Numbered from the stretch's first letter, positions 33,539-44,057 are shown. The stretch: DNA of 64,000 nt from Candidatus Tokpelaia sp. JSC085 (GCA_003331005.1 QENC01000001.1:554001-618000), one strand, 5' to 3'. The notes: generated by a model not told the origin, from the sequence alone. Program-made: numbers and translations.

Positions 33539-36247
33539 TCAGTCGTCTGAAATGCGCTCAACCGACATCACATGCTCTCCCTTCGCGGTATTAAAGATAA
33601 TTACCCCCTTGCTTGCCCGGCCGGTAATACGGATGTCTGCAACCGGGATACGAATAAGCTGGCCACTATCAGAAACGAGCATGAGCTGATCAGTAGTGTC
33701 AACAGGGAATGCTGCAACCAGTTCACCTATTTCACTTGTTCTGGATGTATCTGTTGCCTTGATCCCCTTTCCACCACGCTTTGATACACGGAAATCATAA
33801 GAAGATATGCGTTTGCCATAACCAAATTTGCTCACGGTTAAAACAAGCTGTTCACGTGAACGTAATTCATCATAACGGGTATTATCCAATACTGGGATGA
33901 TAGCGTCATCATCATTTATGCTAATGTTTTTATCATCGGGACCAAGCGCGCGGCGCTCCGCCATTGAGCGTTTTGTATAAGCAGCTCGCTCCGCAGGTAT
34001 TGCATCAACATGTGCAAGAATTGCCATGGAAATAACTTTATCATCCTTTCTGGCATTGATTCCACGCACACCAATGGAATTACGTCCAGAGAAAACACGC
34101 ACGTCAGTCACCGGAAAACGAAGACACTGACCATGTGCTGTTGTCAGCAGGACATCCTCACTCTCCGTGCAAATCGCAACTGACAAGATTTCATCATTTT
34201 CCAATTTCATCGCAATCTTGCCATTTCGGTTGATTTGTACAAAATCCGACAGTTTGTTGCGTCGTACCGTCCCACGCGTTGTCGAGAACATGACATCAAG
34301 TCCATCCCAATGTACCTCATTTTCAGGTAATGGCATAATGGTTGTGATACGTTCTCCTTTTTGCAAGGGTAGCATGTTAACAAGTGCCTTTCCACGTGAT
34401 TGCGGAGTGCCAAGCGGTAAGCGCCACACTTTTTCCTTATAGACAATTCCGCGTGAGGAGAAGAAAAGCACCGGCTGATGTGTACTAACAATGAAAAGCT
34501 GGGTTACAAAATCTGTCTCCTTGATTGCCATACCTGAACGGCCTTTCCCGCCACGCCGCTGCGCACGATAGGTTGAAAGCGGAACACGTTTGATATAGCC
34601 AGCGTAACTTACTGTTACTACCATGTCTTCGCGTGCTATCAACGCTTCATCATCAACATTAGGTCCTTCGACCCCAAAGGCTGTACGCCTCCTGGTAGCA
34701 AACTCATCACGCAGGGTCACCAATTCATCCTTGACAAGTGCTAAAATCCGCATCCGGGATGTAAGAATATCAAGATAGTCAGAAATTTCCGTGCTAATTA
34801 TACCAAGCTCATAGGCAACCTCATCACGTCCAAGGGTCGTGAGACGTTGTAACCGTAAATCAAGAATAGCGCGGGATTGCTCTTCTGAGAGACGATAGAT
34901 ATCATCGTCATAGATCGGATGACGCGGATCATCAATTAAACGAATCAATGTCGCCACATCAGTGGCAGACCAACACCGTTTCATCATTCTTTGGCGCGCT
35001 ATTACTGGATCAACTGCATCGCGGATTAGACTAAGAACTTCATCAATATTAGAAACAGCAATAACAAGACCGACAAGCATATGTGCTCGCTCACGCGCTT
35101 TGCGTAAGAGATACCTTGTCCGGCGATTTACAATTTCTTCACGAAAAGAGATAAAGGCACGGAGCATGTCAAGCAATCCCATCTGCTCCGGGCGTCCTCC
35201 ACTCAATGCGACCATATTACAACCAAAAGAAGTTTGTAATGGTGTATGACGGTACAGTTGGTTTAGAATCACATCAGCAATAGTATCGCGTTTCAATTCA
35301 ATTACAACGCGATATCCATCACGGTCGGACTCATCACGAAGATCAGCAATGCCCTCTATGCGCTTATCACGCATCAGCTCAGCAATCTTCTCTGTTATGG
35401 TCGTTTTGTTTACTTGATAGGGAATTTCAGTGACGATAAGAGCCTCGCGGTTATTGTGGGTGAGCCCGATTGCCACCTTAGCGCGTATGACAATGATACC
35501 GCGGCCAGTCTCATAAGCAGAACGAATACCTGTTGAACCCAGAATTATACCTCCTGTTGGAAAATCTGGTCCAGGGATGATTTGCATGATTTCTTCAAGC
35601 GTTAGTGCCGGATTGTCGATTAATGCAATGCAACCATTGATGACTTCCTTGAGATTATGCGGAGGGATATTGGTCGCCATGCCAACAGCAATGCCGCCAG
35701 ATCCATTGACAAGAAGATTTGGAAAGCGGACTGGAAGAACCAGGGGTTCCTTCTCACGTCCATCATAATTCGGGCGAAAACCAACAGTCTCTTTATCAAG
35801 ATCAACAAGTAGCGTGCCTGAAATTTTTTCGAGGCGACATTCAGTATAACGCATTGCTGCTGGTGGATCGCCATCAATCGAACCAAAATTTCCTTGCCCG
35901 TCAACAAGGGGATTCCGTAAAGAAAAATCCTGTGCCATGCGCACTAAAGCATCATAAATCGAAGAATCACCATGGGGGTGATACTTCCCCATCACCTCCC
36001 CGACAATGCCAGCCGACTTACGGTAAGCCTTATTCCAAGCAAGGCCCATTTCATTCATGGCATAGAGGATCCGCCGATGTACTGGCTTAAACCCATCACG
36101 AACATCCGGCAACGCACGTGCGATAATCACGCTCATAGCATAATCAAGATAGGAACGCTGCATCTCCTCAGTAATATTCACAGTCTCAATGCCATTTGCA
36201 TCGGCGTGGTCCGATGAAAATATTTGATCACTCACGGGCGTAACCAA
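33539..36247 (-). CDS. gyrA: DNA gyrase subunit A
   Basis: 902 residues. Breakage-reunion subunit of gyrase. The N terminus has [39 protein letters not shown], and the catalytic Tyr is in [10 protein letters not shown] (about residue 130). The GyrA box [10 protein letters not shown] and six C-terminal beta-propeller blades (for example [11 protein letters not shown]) follow. The quinolone-resistance region reads [19 protein letters not shown], with Ser at the E. coli position 83 and Asp at 87. As I recall, many alphaproteobacteria carry Ala at 83, so this may be a drug-sensitive configuration. Confidence 0.98.
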   Translation of the reverse strand: MVTPVSDQIFSSDHADANGIETVNITEEMQRSYLDYAMSVIIARALPDVRDGFKPVHRRILYAMNEMGLAWNKAYRKSAGIVGEVMGKYHPHGDSSIYDALVRMAQDFSLRNPLVDGQGNFGSIDGDPPAAMRYTECRLEKISGTLLVDLDKETVGFRPNYDGREKEPLVLPVRFPNLLVNGSGGIAVGMATNIPPHNLKEVINGCIALIDNPALTLEEIMQIIPGPDFPTGGIILGSTGIRSAYETGRGIIVIRAKVAIGLTHNNREALIVTEIPYQVNKTTITEKIAELMRDKRIEGIADLRDESDRDGYRVVIELKRDTIADVILNQLYRHTPLQTSFGCNMVALSGGRPEQMGLLDMLRAFISFREEIVNRRTRYLLRKARERAHMLVGLVIAVSNIDEVLSLIRDAVDPVIARQRMMKRCWSATDVATLIRLIDDPRHPIYDDDIYRLSEEQSRAILDLRLQRLTTLGRDEVAYELGIISTEISDYLDILTSRMRILALVKDELVTLRDEFATRRRTAFGVEGPNVDDEALIAREDMVVTVSYAGYIKRVPLSTYRAQRRGGKGRSGMAIKETDFVTQLFIVSTHQPVLFFSSRGIVYKEKVWRLPLGTPQSRGKALVNMLPLQKGERITTIMPLPENEVHWDGLDVMFSTTRGTVRRNKLSDFVQINRNGKIAMKLENDEILSVAICTESEDVLLTTAHGQCLRFPVTDVRVFSGRNSIGVRGINARKDDKVISMAILAHVDAIPAERAAYTKRSMAERRALGPDDKNISINDDDAIIPVLDNTRYDELRSREQLVLTVSKFGYGKRISSYDFRVSKRGGKGIKATDTSRTSEIGELVAAFPVDTTDQLMLVSDSGQLIRIPVADIRITGRASKGVIIFNTAKGEHVMSVERISDD

Positions 36248-36520
36248 TTCTTAAAAGATAAAAAGAATCAAGCGTTTTCTCACTTATAGCGAATATCTGC
36301 AGAAACACCAACCTCAATATCCCTAAAATAGAGAAAAGTATCATGATCATGTGCTTTCAAAGCATAAAAACCCAGATCATATAAGATCCTGTCCAGTTCA
36401 GCCGGAAGATTATTCTTCCAGTTCTTTCCAATCTTTTGGAAAAAATTTGACACAAAACAGCCGTTGTTTCGATTACACTGCAAGCACAAAGCACTTCATT
36501 GATAAAATTGAGAAAAACAC

Positions 36521-37153
36521 ATGATACCGGATGATAGTTGGTTCAATGCTTTTATCACACTTCTTGTTATTCTCGACCCAGCAGGCTTGATCCCAATTTT
36601 TCTTGGACTCACTGCCAATATGAACCCAGGTGAGCGCCGCCAGACAGCACTGACAGCCTCTCTTATTTCATTTAGTATCTTGGTAATATTTACGCTTGTC
36701 GGATTGCAGATTTTAGCAATATTAGGAATCTCATTCGGAGCGTTTCGCATCGCAGGTGGCATTCTGCTCTTTTTTATTGCATTTGAGATGATTTTTGAAA
36801 AACGCATAGAACGTAAGGAAAAAACGGTTGAAGCCGCTATTACACGTGGGCATATTCGCAATATTGCCGCTTTTCCTCTGGCAATGCCGCTTATTGCCGG
36901 ACCTGGTACAATTTCCGCAACCATTCTGATGGCCCGGAAAAATCATAATTTGCATGGCGTTATAACGACCCTGCTTGTCGTGAGTGGAGCGATTTTGATT
37001 TCCTACTTCTTTATGAGATTGGCCTCCCCGATTGAAAGGGTTTTGGGTGATACAGGTCGCTCAATTGTCACGAGGCTGTTCGGGGTTTTGCTTGCAGCAC
37101 TTGCTATTCAGTTTGTTGCAGATGGTATGCGTACTATCTTCCATATCTCTTGA
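36521..37153 (+). CDS. MarC family integral membrane protein
   Basis: 210 residues with six hydrophobic segments. Family motifs are ITLLVILDPAGLIPIFLGLT at the N terminus and AFPLAMPLIAGPGTISATIL at about residues 110-130. MarC proteins lie in the inner membrane; their function is unknown despite the 'multiple antibiotic resistance' name. Divergent from gyrA with a 273-bp spacer that holds no gene I can support. Confidence 0.9.
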   Translation: MIPDDSWFNAFITLLVILDPAGLIPIFLGLTANMNPGERRQTALTASLISFSILVIFTLVGLQILAILGISFGAFRIAGGILLFFIAFEMIFEKRIERKEKTVEAAITRGHIRNIAAFPLAMPLIAGPGTISATILMARKNHNLHGVITTLLVVSGAILISYFFMRLASPIERVLGDTGRSIVTRLFGVLLAALAIQFVADGMRTIFHIS

Positions 37154-37162
37154 AAAAGACAT

Positions 37163-37754
37163 TTAACTTGCCATAAAAACCGCAGCAGTTGCGTAAATTG
37201 CACGTTCGGTCCGCCTTAACTTCTTTATCCTCTCCCTATTAATCTAGTCGTCGTCAAGGTGTGCTATTTCCCATCCAATATCAATAACACCGGAAGTGAG
37301 GGCAGAGCAGAATTTGTCAACACTGTCATGCTGTGCAGCGCACCTAATGTAAAGGGTGATGTCACTTGGCGCAAAAACTGACAGCATCGATTGCCTCACT
37401 AGGATCCCATTGTTCTTTTTGCTTCAGAACAAGTTCATCTGGGCTTTCTGCTAATAGCAGATCAGTTGAATGCCATCGAGTCACAAACATATTGCTCAAA
37501 CTGTTTCTTGTAAGAGAAATTCTCCAGCAACCCGTTTCGCCAATACTGTGTTTGGTAAAATAAGTGCACGCTGCGCTAGTGTCGTCACTTTTCGTCCATC
37601 GAGAAGGATAGAAAATCCATCTTGACCATGTCTAATGGTGACTTTTTTGTAAAGTTGTCTTGGTCCCCATTTTTCATTGTCTCTTGCGTATACCCATACC
37701 CGATGGATACCCTATTACTCTCTCTGTAAATCCGGCGATATGATCATCGCGCAT
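37163..37754 (-). pseudogene. ATP12 (F1-ATPase assembly chaperone) pseudogene
   Basis: Minus-strand translation in shifting frames recovers ATP12 piece by piece, in order. It starts MRDD at 37754, followed by RQLYKKVTI...GFSILLDGRKVTT and RALILPNTVLAKRVAGEF (about 37500-37660). STDLLLAESPDELVLKQKEQWDP comes next (about 37395-37470), then FTLGALHSMTVLTNSALPS and AHLDDD*INRE. Stops, frameshifts and deletions separate the blocks, and about 195 codons remain of the usual 240-260. ATP12 helps assemble the F1 alpha subunit in mitochondria and alphaproteobacteria. It directly follows rluC; the HAD-hydrolase gene I recall between rluC and ATP12 in relatives is gone. Confidence 0.88.
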
Positions 37755-37770
37755 AAGGATAAGGACGCTC

Positions 37771-38781
37771 CTAAGTCAGGTGAATGTTGTCAGTGCTTTT
37801 AAATGCGAATATCTTGAATGATTGCACCATGTGCGGCGGTAATGGTGCTGTTATGTCAAGTATACCACCTGAGGGATTGGGAGCACAGATGCGGTATGCA
37901 TGAAGGTGTAGACGGTTTTGTATTCCTTTTGGCAGTGCCCGTTTTTTTTCACTAGCGCGGCAATATTTGCTATCCCCGATAATTGGGTGACCAATATGAG
38001 ATGCATGGATGCGTAATTGATGGGTACGTCCAGTATAAGGCTCCATCTCTAGCCAAGAGAAAGCATTGTTGGCTGTATCAATAGTGTAATAATAGGAGAC
38101 TGAATGATCAGCCTCCGGTTTTTCATGTACACGTACACATACACGCATGCGATCTCCCTGTGCGCCAGTTTCTTTGAAAAGCCAGTTAGAAATCCTGCCT
38201 TCTTTTTTACGTGGGATGCCGTGAACTAGTGCCCAATACCGTTTTTTGACGTCACGGACCCGAAAGGAAGCCGTTAATGCTTGAGCTGCGCTATGTGTGC
38301 GGGCAACGACAAGAATACCTGATGTATCACGGTCAATACGATGAACAAGGTGTGGTTTTTCGCCCTTTTTGTTGCGCCATGCTTCGAGCATGCCATCTAC
38401 ATGGCATAATATACCAGAACCACCCTGAACTGCGAGACCGGGAGGTTTGTTGAATACAAAGACCTTACTATCCTTATAGAGAAGCATCTTTGAGAGCGAA
38501 TCCCTGTTACAGATGGCATGTTCTGTTAATGTTAATGGTATATTCTGTTTTTCCTCTTCTCTAAATAATGGGGATGGGGGGATACGGATGATCTGCCCTG
38601 AGTGAATGTCTGTGTCAGAATGTACTCGCCTTCCATCAAGTCTGACCTGTCCGGAACGAAGTAATTTCTGTAATGCACAAAACCCAAGGTTGGGATAATG
38701 TTTTTTGAACCAGCGACCAATACGCATGTCAGTTTCTTTAATATGGACCTTTTTTAATTTAACGGTTTTTCCAAGAGTCAT
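37771..38781 (-). CDS. Ribosomal large-subunit pseudouridine synthase (RluC/RluD family)
   Basis: 336 residues. An N-terminal S4 RNA-binding region (ALQKLLRSGQVRLDGRRV, about 36-53) precedes the pseudouridine synthase domain. The catalytic Asp is in HLVHRIDRDTSGILV at about residue 144-158, and GRTHQLRIHASHIGHPIIGDSKY lies downstream. It isomerises specific uridines in 23S rRNA; RluC is the likeliest but RluD cannot be excluded. The ATP12 pseudogene starts 16 bp downstream, so it was probably part of one transcript. Confidence 0.9.
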   Translation of the reverse strand: MTLGKTVKLKKVHIKETDMRIGRWFKKHYPNLGFCALQKLLRSGQVRLDGRRVHSDTDIHSGQIIRIPPSPLFREEEKQNIPLTLTEHAICNRDSLSKMLLYKDSKVFVFNKPPGLAVQGGSGILCHVDGMLEAWRNKKGEKPHLVHRIDRDTSGILVVARTHSAAQALTASFRVRDVKKRYWALVHGIPRKKEGRISNWLFKETGAQGDRMRVCVRVHEKPEADHSVSYYYTIDTANNAFSWLEMEPYTGRTHQLRIHASHIGHPIIGDSKYCRASEKKRALPKGIQNRLHLHAYRICAPNPSGGILDITAPLPPHMVQSFKIFAFKSTDNIHLT

Positions 38782-38982
38782 GATTTTTATCTCTGATGCT
38801 TTTTCTGCAGCATCTTTATCTTTATTTTATTAGCATCTATCACAGATCATGACAGGTGAATGCAAAATTTTTATCACAATGCGATGGATAGTTGAACGTC
38901 AACCTCTATGATGCCTGGTTTCTTGTCTACGTGTCGAATCAATAAGATTGTTGTTGTACTGACATAGCGATATGGGAACTCA

Positions 38983-40773
38983 ATGAGAATGTCATTTTTT
39001 AAAACTTATAGGAGAGCACTCTCCTATCTGTGGCTAGAGAAGCGTTCTTTTCTAGCAATATGTATTGCCAACATTATACTAGCTGTCATTACAATTGCCG
39101 AACCAATTCTTTTTGGTCGTGTTATTGATGATGCTATTACTAAAAAAACGGATGTGTTTGCAACCTTAGGTTTATGGATTGGATTCGGTTCTTTCAACAT
39201 CATCGCCTATGTTCTGGTAGCCCGTGGCGCCGATCGTCTGGCTCATCGCCACCGTCTCGGCATTATGCAGCATTCTTTTGAAAAAATCATCAGCATGCCA
39301 CTCGTCTGGCATCAGAAACGTGGCACATCAAACGCCTTACACACCCTAATCCGGGCAACAGATTCGCTAGCCTCAATATGGCTTGAATTCATGCGTCAGC
39401 ATCTCTCAACTCTTGTTGTCCTGATGGTCCTGATCCCGACAGCTCTAATAATGGAGTGGCGCCTTTCCATGATACTTGTGGTTTTAGGCAGTATTTATGT
39501 GATGATTACTCGCCTTGTCATGCGCAAAACAAAGAATAGTCAAGCATCAATTGAACACCACCACCATGTTCTTTTCGAACATGTATCGGATTCCATCAGC
39601 AATGTTAAAGTGGTGCAGGGTTACAATTGCATCAGGGAAGAAGTCTCTTCCCTGCGTTGTCAAGTTGATGACCTGCTAAAAGTGCAATATCCAGTTTTAA
39701 ACTGGTGGGCGCTCGCTAGCGGTCTTAACCGTATAGCTTCTACTATTTCCATGGTTGTTGTATTGCTCTTAGGTGCTTTTTTAGTAATACGCAGACAATT
39801 GCAAATTGGCGATGTAGTATCCTTTGTTGGCTTTGCGCAATTGATGATTGGCCGTCTTGACCAAATATCTTCTTTTATCAATCTGGCAGTTTCTGCACGT
39901 GTTAGACTTGAAGAATTTTTTGACATGGAAGACTCAACCAATATCATCCTTGAACCAGAAACACTTCCTGATCTTACCAATGTCACAGGCTGGATCAAAT
40001 TTGACCGAGTCACATATGAATTTTCTGGTACCTGCCAAGGTGTCTATGACATCTCTTTTGAAGTGAATCCTGGACAGACCGTTGCCATTGTCGGACCAAC
40101 AGGCGCAGGAAAAACAACGCTTGTCAATCTTTTGCAAAGGATCTATAATCCCACTTTTGGTCATATCAGTATTGATGGCATTGACATACGTACAGTTTCA
40201 TGTGAATCTGTAAAAAAATGCCTTGCTCCCGTATTTCAGGATGTTGGACTTTTTAACCGTTCGATTAGCAAAAATATTCGTGTTGGTCGTCATAATGCCA
40301 GCAGAGAAGATGTGTGTAATGCAGCAAAAAAAGCAGATGCCCACGACTTCATCATGGAGAAAAGAGAAGACTATGCCACATTAGTTGGTGAACGCGGTTC
40401 TACGCTTTCTGGTGGGGAAAGGCAAAGGATCGCTATAGCCCGTGCTATATTGAAAAATGCGCCGATTCTTATACTGGATGAGGCCACTAGTGCGCTTGAT
40501 GTTGAAACAGAAAGGCGTGTCAAAGAGGCCTTAGACACGGTCAGCCATAATCACACAACTCTTGTGATTGCACATCGCTTGTCAACTGTACGTAATGCTG
40601 ATCTTGTGTTGTTTCTTGATCATGGAAAACTGATAGAAAAAGGCAGCTTCAGAGAGCTTGCTTCAAAAGGAGGATGCTTTACCTCACTTCTGCGTGCGGG
40701 TGGACTGATCGTTGACCAAGCCGAACAACAGAGAAAAAATATCATGAATCTTCCTGAAAAAAATGTGGCATGA
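38983..40773 (+). CDS. ndvA: Beta-(1->2)-glucan export ABC transporter NdvA
   Basis: 596 residues, membrane and ATPase domains fused. Six membrane segments (about 20-300) carry NdvA-like sequence such as IANIILAVITIAEPILFGRVIDD, HQKRGTSNALHTLIRA and QYPVLNWWALASGLNRIAST. The ATPase has Walker A GPTGAGKTT (about 372), signature LSGGERQRIAIARAI and Walker B LILDEATSALD. It exports cyclic beta-1,2-glucan made by NdvB/Cgs, an osmoadaptation and host-interaction factor in Brucella and rhizobia. The synthase gene is not in the window, so the substrate is inferred from strong similarity. Confidence 0.88.
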   Translation: MRMSFFKTYRRALSYLWLEKRSFLAICIANIILAVITIAEPILFGRVIDDAITKKTDVFATLGLWIGFGSFNIIAYVLVARGADRLAHRHRLGIMQHSFEKIISMPLVWHQKRGTSNALHTLIRATDSLASIWLEFMRQHLSTLVVLMVLIPTALIMEWRLSMILVVLGSIYVMITRLVMRKTKNSQASIEHHHHVLFEHVSDSISNVKVVQGYNCIREEVSSLRCQVDDLLKVQYPVLNWWALASGLNRIASTISMVVVLLLGAFLVIRRQLQIGDVVSFVGFAQLMIGRLDQISSFINLAVSARVRLEEFFDMEDSTNIILEPETLPDLTNVTGWIKFDRVTYEFSGTCQGVYDISFEVNPGQTVAIVGPTGAGKTTLVNLLQRIYNPTFGHISIDGIDIRTVSCESVKKCLAPVFQDVGLFNRSISKNIRVGRHNASREDVCNAAKKADAHDFIMEKREDYATLVGERGSTLSGGERQRIAIARAILKNAPILILDEATSALDVETERRVKEALDTVSHNHTTLVIAHRLSTVRNADLVLFLDHGKLIEKGSFRELASKGGCFTSLLRAGGLIVDQAEQQRKNIMNLPEKNVA

Positions 40774-41241
40774 CAATTTCTCAGAATGAGACCTGTCCAC
40801 TTTCACTTTACGGGCATATTATGATCTTATCACTTTACTCGCTATCAGGATTCTGTCAGGTATTAGTTTATAACGAGAACGTAAAAATTACACATGTACA
40901 ATACACATCCCCTCCGTCATTCTCAGAAAATACAAGAAAAACAATCTCGCTAGTCCCTTTTCTCGTCTTCTAAGTTAAAGAAGTGCTGTATCAAGATCTA
41001 TCTTCAAAGACCTTGATTATGCGGTGCATGCCTGCAAAAATCGAAAATCGACGACTACTATCATCATCTTTCGCTTGTTCTAGATCATGTTTTATATAAT
41101 CTGTGGAAAGTTATGAGCAAGTTGTACGGTTTATGTAATATGTATTGTAATGAGTCTTTTATCGCGCAAAGGCTGTTAATTGAATTGTATTGCCTTTGTG
41201 GTAGGTGGTAACTACGAACAAACTGGAAACTGGAGTGAGCA
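40774..41241. other. Spacer between ndvA and ssb
   Basis: About 468 bp with no supportable gene; a 67-codon frame overlapping the ndvA stop has no family similarity. In relatives uvrA usually sits next to ssb; it is not here. A possible LexA site lies just before ssb. Confidence 0.45.
41216..41230 (+). promoter_or_regulatory. ssb: Possible LexA (SOS) box before ssb
   Basis: GAAC-N7-AAAC, one mismatch from the complement of the alphaproteobacterial LexA consensus GTTC-N7-GTTC. It ends 11 bp before the ssb ATG, which is close for an operator. A match of this quality can arise by chance. Confidence 0.3.
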
Positions 41242-41727
41242 ATGGCTGGCAGCGTAAACAAGGTAATTCTTATCGGTCATCTTGGAGCAGATCCAGAAAT
41301 CCGTCGTTTGAACTCTGGTGACCAAGTCGCAAATATGCGGATCGCTACCTCAGAAAGCTGGCGTGACAAAAACACTGGAAAGCGCAAAGAGCGGACCGAA
41401 TGGCACAGCATCGTTATCTTTAATGAAAGTCTTCTCAAGATTACTGAACAATATCTGAAAAAGGGGATGAAAGTTTATCTTGAAGGACAATTGCAAACCC
41501 GCAAATGGCAGGATCAAAGTGGGAATGATCACTATATGACAGAAGTTGTTCTGCAAAAATACCGTGGTGAATTGCAAATACTTGAGTCACGGAGTGAAGG
41601 TGGTGAGCAGGAAAAGATTTTTGATTATGGTAGTAGTGATCGGAGTACTTATGACAGAAAGCAAGGAAGCGTCATTTCTTCCAGTGGTGATTTTTCAAGC
41701 GAACTTGATGATGAAATTCCATTTTAA
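41242..41727 (+). CDS. ssb: Single-stranded DNA-binding protein
   Basis: 161 residues. N-terminal OB fold with [43 protein letters not shown] and [14 protein letters not shown] flexible Gly/Ser-rich linker leads to the acidic C-terminal tip DDEIPF, which binds replication and repair partners. TGGAG lies 6 nt before the ATG. Confidence 0.97.
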   Translation: MAGSVNKVILIGHLGADPEIRRLNSGDQVANMRIATSESWRDKNTGKRKERTEWHSIVIFNESLLKITEQYLKKGMKVYLEGQLQTRKWQDQSGNDHYMTEVVLQKYRGELQILESRSEGGEQEKIFDYGSSDRSTYDRKQGSVISSSGDFSSELDDEIPF

Positions 41728-42328
41728 AATCAGTGTTTTAGTGTTTTACTTTACAAGAAAATCAGATTTTTTTATGATGATGAATTGCATTATAAAGGTA
41801 GACAAGTATTGTTTAAATGGCTCTGGCCAGCCAGAGAAAAAAGTGTGTAATGCATACACAATAAGCAAGAAACGGGTCAACCGACTGCCGACGCAGTGCC
41901 TGTTCTACAATTGGATGACGGCCACTCATAATATAAAATGTCAAACTGTTGTCAACTATGGGTCGGCAATAAGCCTGCTCTTCTGCCAAGACTGCCAGAG
42001 CAGCTGATACGTCAAGTGCATAAAGAGCTGTAGCACCATTGCGGATGAGGTCAGCTGTCGTAAAGCGCATTCATACATACACGAGACGACGGGTACGGGT
42101 CGGGTCATAGCATAACGGAAAAATCCTGTCGGTCAGATTATAAAAACACAGAAAAATCACAGTTATTTTTTATCGTAACATGCTGAACTGACTGACGAAT
42201 AGTTCAAGTTTAGTAGACGATTTGATCAAACGCACGTTATCTTGTCTGAAAATTGTGAGATGATCTACTCATTGTACCTGCCGCCTGCGAATATCGTACC
42301 CATTTTCTAAAGAGGAGAGCCGTTCGGA
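41728..42328. other. Degenerate spacer between ssb and aroK
   Basis: About 600 bp. The only recognisable content is the mutS remnant at 41813-42070 on the minus strand. The rest (41728-41812, 42071-42328) shows no gene in either strand. CGGGT repeats occur near 42086-42106. Confidence 0.6.
41813..42070 (-). pseudogene. mutS: mutS remnant (DNA mismatch repair protein fragment)
   Basis: An 85-codon open fragment. RFTTADL at its start resembles the MutS core. [23 protein letters not shown] and [13 protein letters not shown] then match the segment just before the MutS ATPase. The middle of the core between these parts is deleted, the Walker A region (GPNMGGKST in MutS) is absent, and the last about 20 codons are unrelated. 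Full MutS is about 850-900 residues. No Shine-Dalgarno sequence precedes the ATG. I infer a relic, not an active short protein. Confidence 0.82.
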
Positions 42329-42907
42329 ATGAGATCACAAATGGCCACCTGTCTTAAATCACGGCTCGGCAAGCGCTCACTTGTTCTTGTTGGTCTTATG
42401 GGAGCAGGTAAATCGACTATCGGTCGATGCTTGGCCAAGATACTTGATTTACCTTTTTGTGATTCAGACCATGAAATTGAGAGCGTCTCAAAGATGACTA
42501 TACCGGAACTCTTTTTAATTGACGGCGAACAGACGTTTCGTAATCTGGAACAACAGGTTATTTTCCGCTTATTGAGTGCAGGAGTATCTGTTCTGGCAAC
42601 TGGGGGGGGCGCATTTATGAATGCGGAAATAAGACATGCTATCCGCAGACATGGTCTGTCAATCTGGCTGAAAGCTGATCTTGATCTTTTAACAAAACGT
42701 GTTTTGCATAAAAAAAATCGTCCACTTTTGCAGCAAGATAATCCCCGCAATGTCCTGCAAAAACTGATGAATGAACGATATCCTGTCTATGCCGAAGCTG
42801 ATATCATCGTGCCAAGTCGCAACACCTGTTATGAAATAATTGCACGCGATGTTATCAAAGCGACAGATCATTATCTGATGGCGTGCAAGAGGAGTTTTGT
42901 TGAATGA
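42329..42907 (+). CDS. aroK: Shikimate kinase
   Basis: 192 residues. Phosphorylates shikimate in aromatic amino-acid synthesis. P-loop LMGAGKSTIGRCLA at about residues 24-37, shikimate-binding DSDHEIE and Walker B-like VLATGGGAFMN are present. AGAGGAGAG lies shortly before the ATG. The stop overlaps the aroB start by 4 nt, the standard alphaproteobacterial aroKB arrangement. Confidence 0.96.
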   Translation: MRSQMATCLKSRLGKRSLVLVGLMGAGKSTIGRCLAKILDLPFCDSDHEIESVSKMTIPELFLIDGEQTFRNLEQQVIFRLLSAGVSVLATGGGAFMNAEIRHAIRRHGLSIWLKADLDLLTKRVLHKKNRPLLQQDNPRNVLQKLMNERYPVYAEADIIVPSRNTCYEIIARDVIKATDHYLMACKRSFVE

Positions 42908-44022
42908 AAACTGAGATTGTCACCATTAATCTCAAAAAACGCAGCTATGATATTATCATTGGTCCAAAACTAATTGAACGAGCTGGACAGATGATTGCAT
43001 CCTGTACAACAGGGCGACAGGCAGCAATTGTGACAGATAGCAATGTTAGTACGACCTATCTGTCCGTATTACAGGCAAGTCTTGCAGAATATAACTTTCA
43101 TATAACCCTAATTGTTGTAACGGCGGGTGAACAATCAAAAAGCTTTCCTGTTTTGGAACATGTTGTTAATCGTATCCTTGTGGCAAAACTCGAGCGTGGT
43201 GACAATATCATTGCATTAGGCGGTGGTGTTATTGGTGATATCGCTGGATTTGCGGCAGGAATTGTACGTCGTGGTATTAGCTTTTTTCAAATACCAACAT
43301 CACTTTTGGCACAGGTGGATTCTTCTGTCGGTGGAAAAACCGGTATCAATACGGCCTGTGGAAAAAATTTAGTTGGCATTTTTTACCAGCCCAAACTCGT
43401 TATAGCAGACACAACAGTTCTTGATACACTACCCCCACGTGAATTTCGTGCAGGATATGCAGAAATGTTAAAGTATGGCTTAATAAATCAGCCCGATTTT
43501 TTTTGCTGGCTTGAAAAAAAATGGAAGGCCGTATTTTCAGGCAGCATAGAGCGCATTGAAGCTATTGCCCGCTCGTGTCGTTTCAAAGCTGCTATTGTCG
43601 AGCATGACGAATGTGAGCACGGGAAACGGGCTTTACTCAATCTTGGACATACTTTTGGTCATGCACTTGAAACAGCAACCGGATATGATACGTCACGACT
43701 CGTGCATGGGGAGGGAGTCTCCATTGGTATCATGTTAGCGCATGAATTTGCAGAACGGATGAACCTCGTGAGTCCTGATCTAGTCAAACGTGTGCGCAAT
43801 CATCTACATGCAGTCGGACTCCCAACGCAGATCAGTGCGATTCCAGGTCTCTTGCCTGATACAGATACACTAATGGATTATATTGCACAGGATAAAAAGG
43901 TATGCGATGGTAATTTGACCTTTATTCTTCCCCGTGATATCGGGTGTGCCTTTGTCGCCAAAGATGTCTCAAAAATAGAAGTTCGTGCATTTCTTATGGA
44001 AAAACTTGATAAAATACATTGA
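42904..44022 (+). CDS. aroB: 3-dehydroquinate synthase
   Basis: 372 residues. Converts DAHP to 3-dehydroquinate using NAD and a divalent metal. NAD-binding GGGVIGDIAGFAAGIVRRG (about 100-118), PTSLLAQVDSSVGGKTGINT, and the metal-ligand motifs LLNLGHTFGHALE and VHGEGVSIGIMLA are all intact. Follows aroK by 4-nt overlap. With pheA in the same window it supports a working shikimate/phenylalanine route. Confidence 0.97.
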   Translation: MKTEIVTINLKKRSYDIIIGPKLIERAGQMIASCTTGRQAAIVTDSNVSTTYLSVLQASLAEYNFHITLIVVTAGEQSKSFPVLEHVVNRILVAKLERGDNIIALGGGVIGDIAGFAAGIVRRGISFFQIPTSLLAQVDSSVGGKTGINTACGKNLVGIFYQPKLVIADTTVLDTLPPREFRAGYAEMLKYGLINQPDFFCWLEKKWKAVFSGSIERIEAIARSCRFKAAIVEHDECEHGKRALLNLGHTFGHALETATGYDTSRLVHGEGVSIGIMLAHEFAERMNLVSPDLVKRVRNHLHAVGLPTQISAIPGLLPDTDTLMDYIAQDKKVCDGNLTFILPRDIGCAFVAKDVSKIEVRAFLMEKLDKIH

Positions 44023-44057
44023 TTGCAGAATGAAACTTCTATAGAAGTGAAAATGAG

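Noticed and set aside
36280-36489. 69-codon minus-strand frame between gyrA and marC
   Set aside because: No recognisable domain, weak start, and composition of spacer DNA.
40770-40973. 67-codon frame overlapping the ndvA stop
   Set aside because: The 4-nt overlap looks operon-like, but the product matches nothing, and no ribosome binding site or conserved neighbour supports it.
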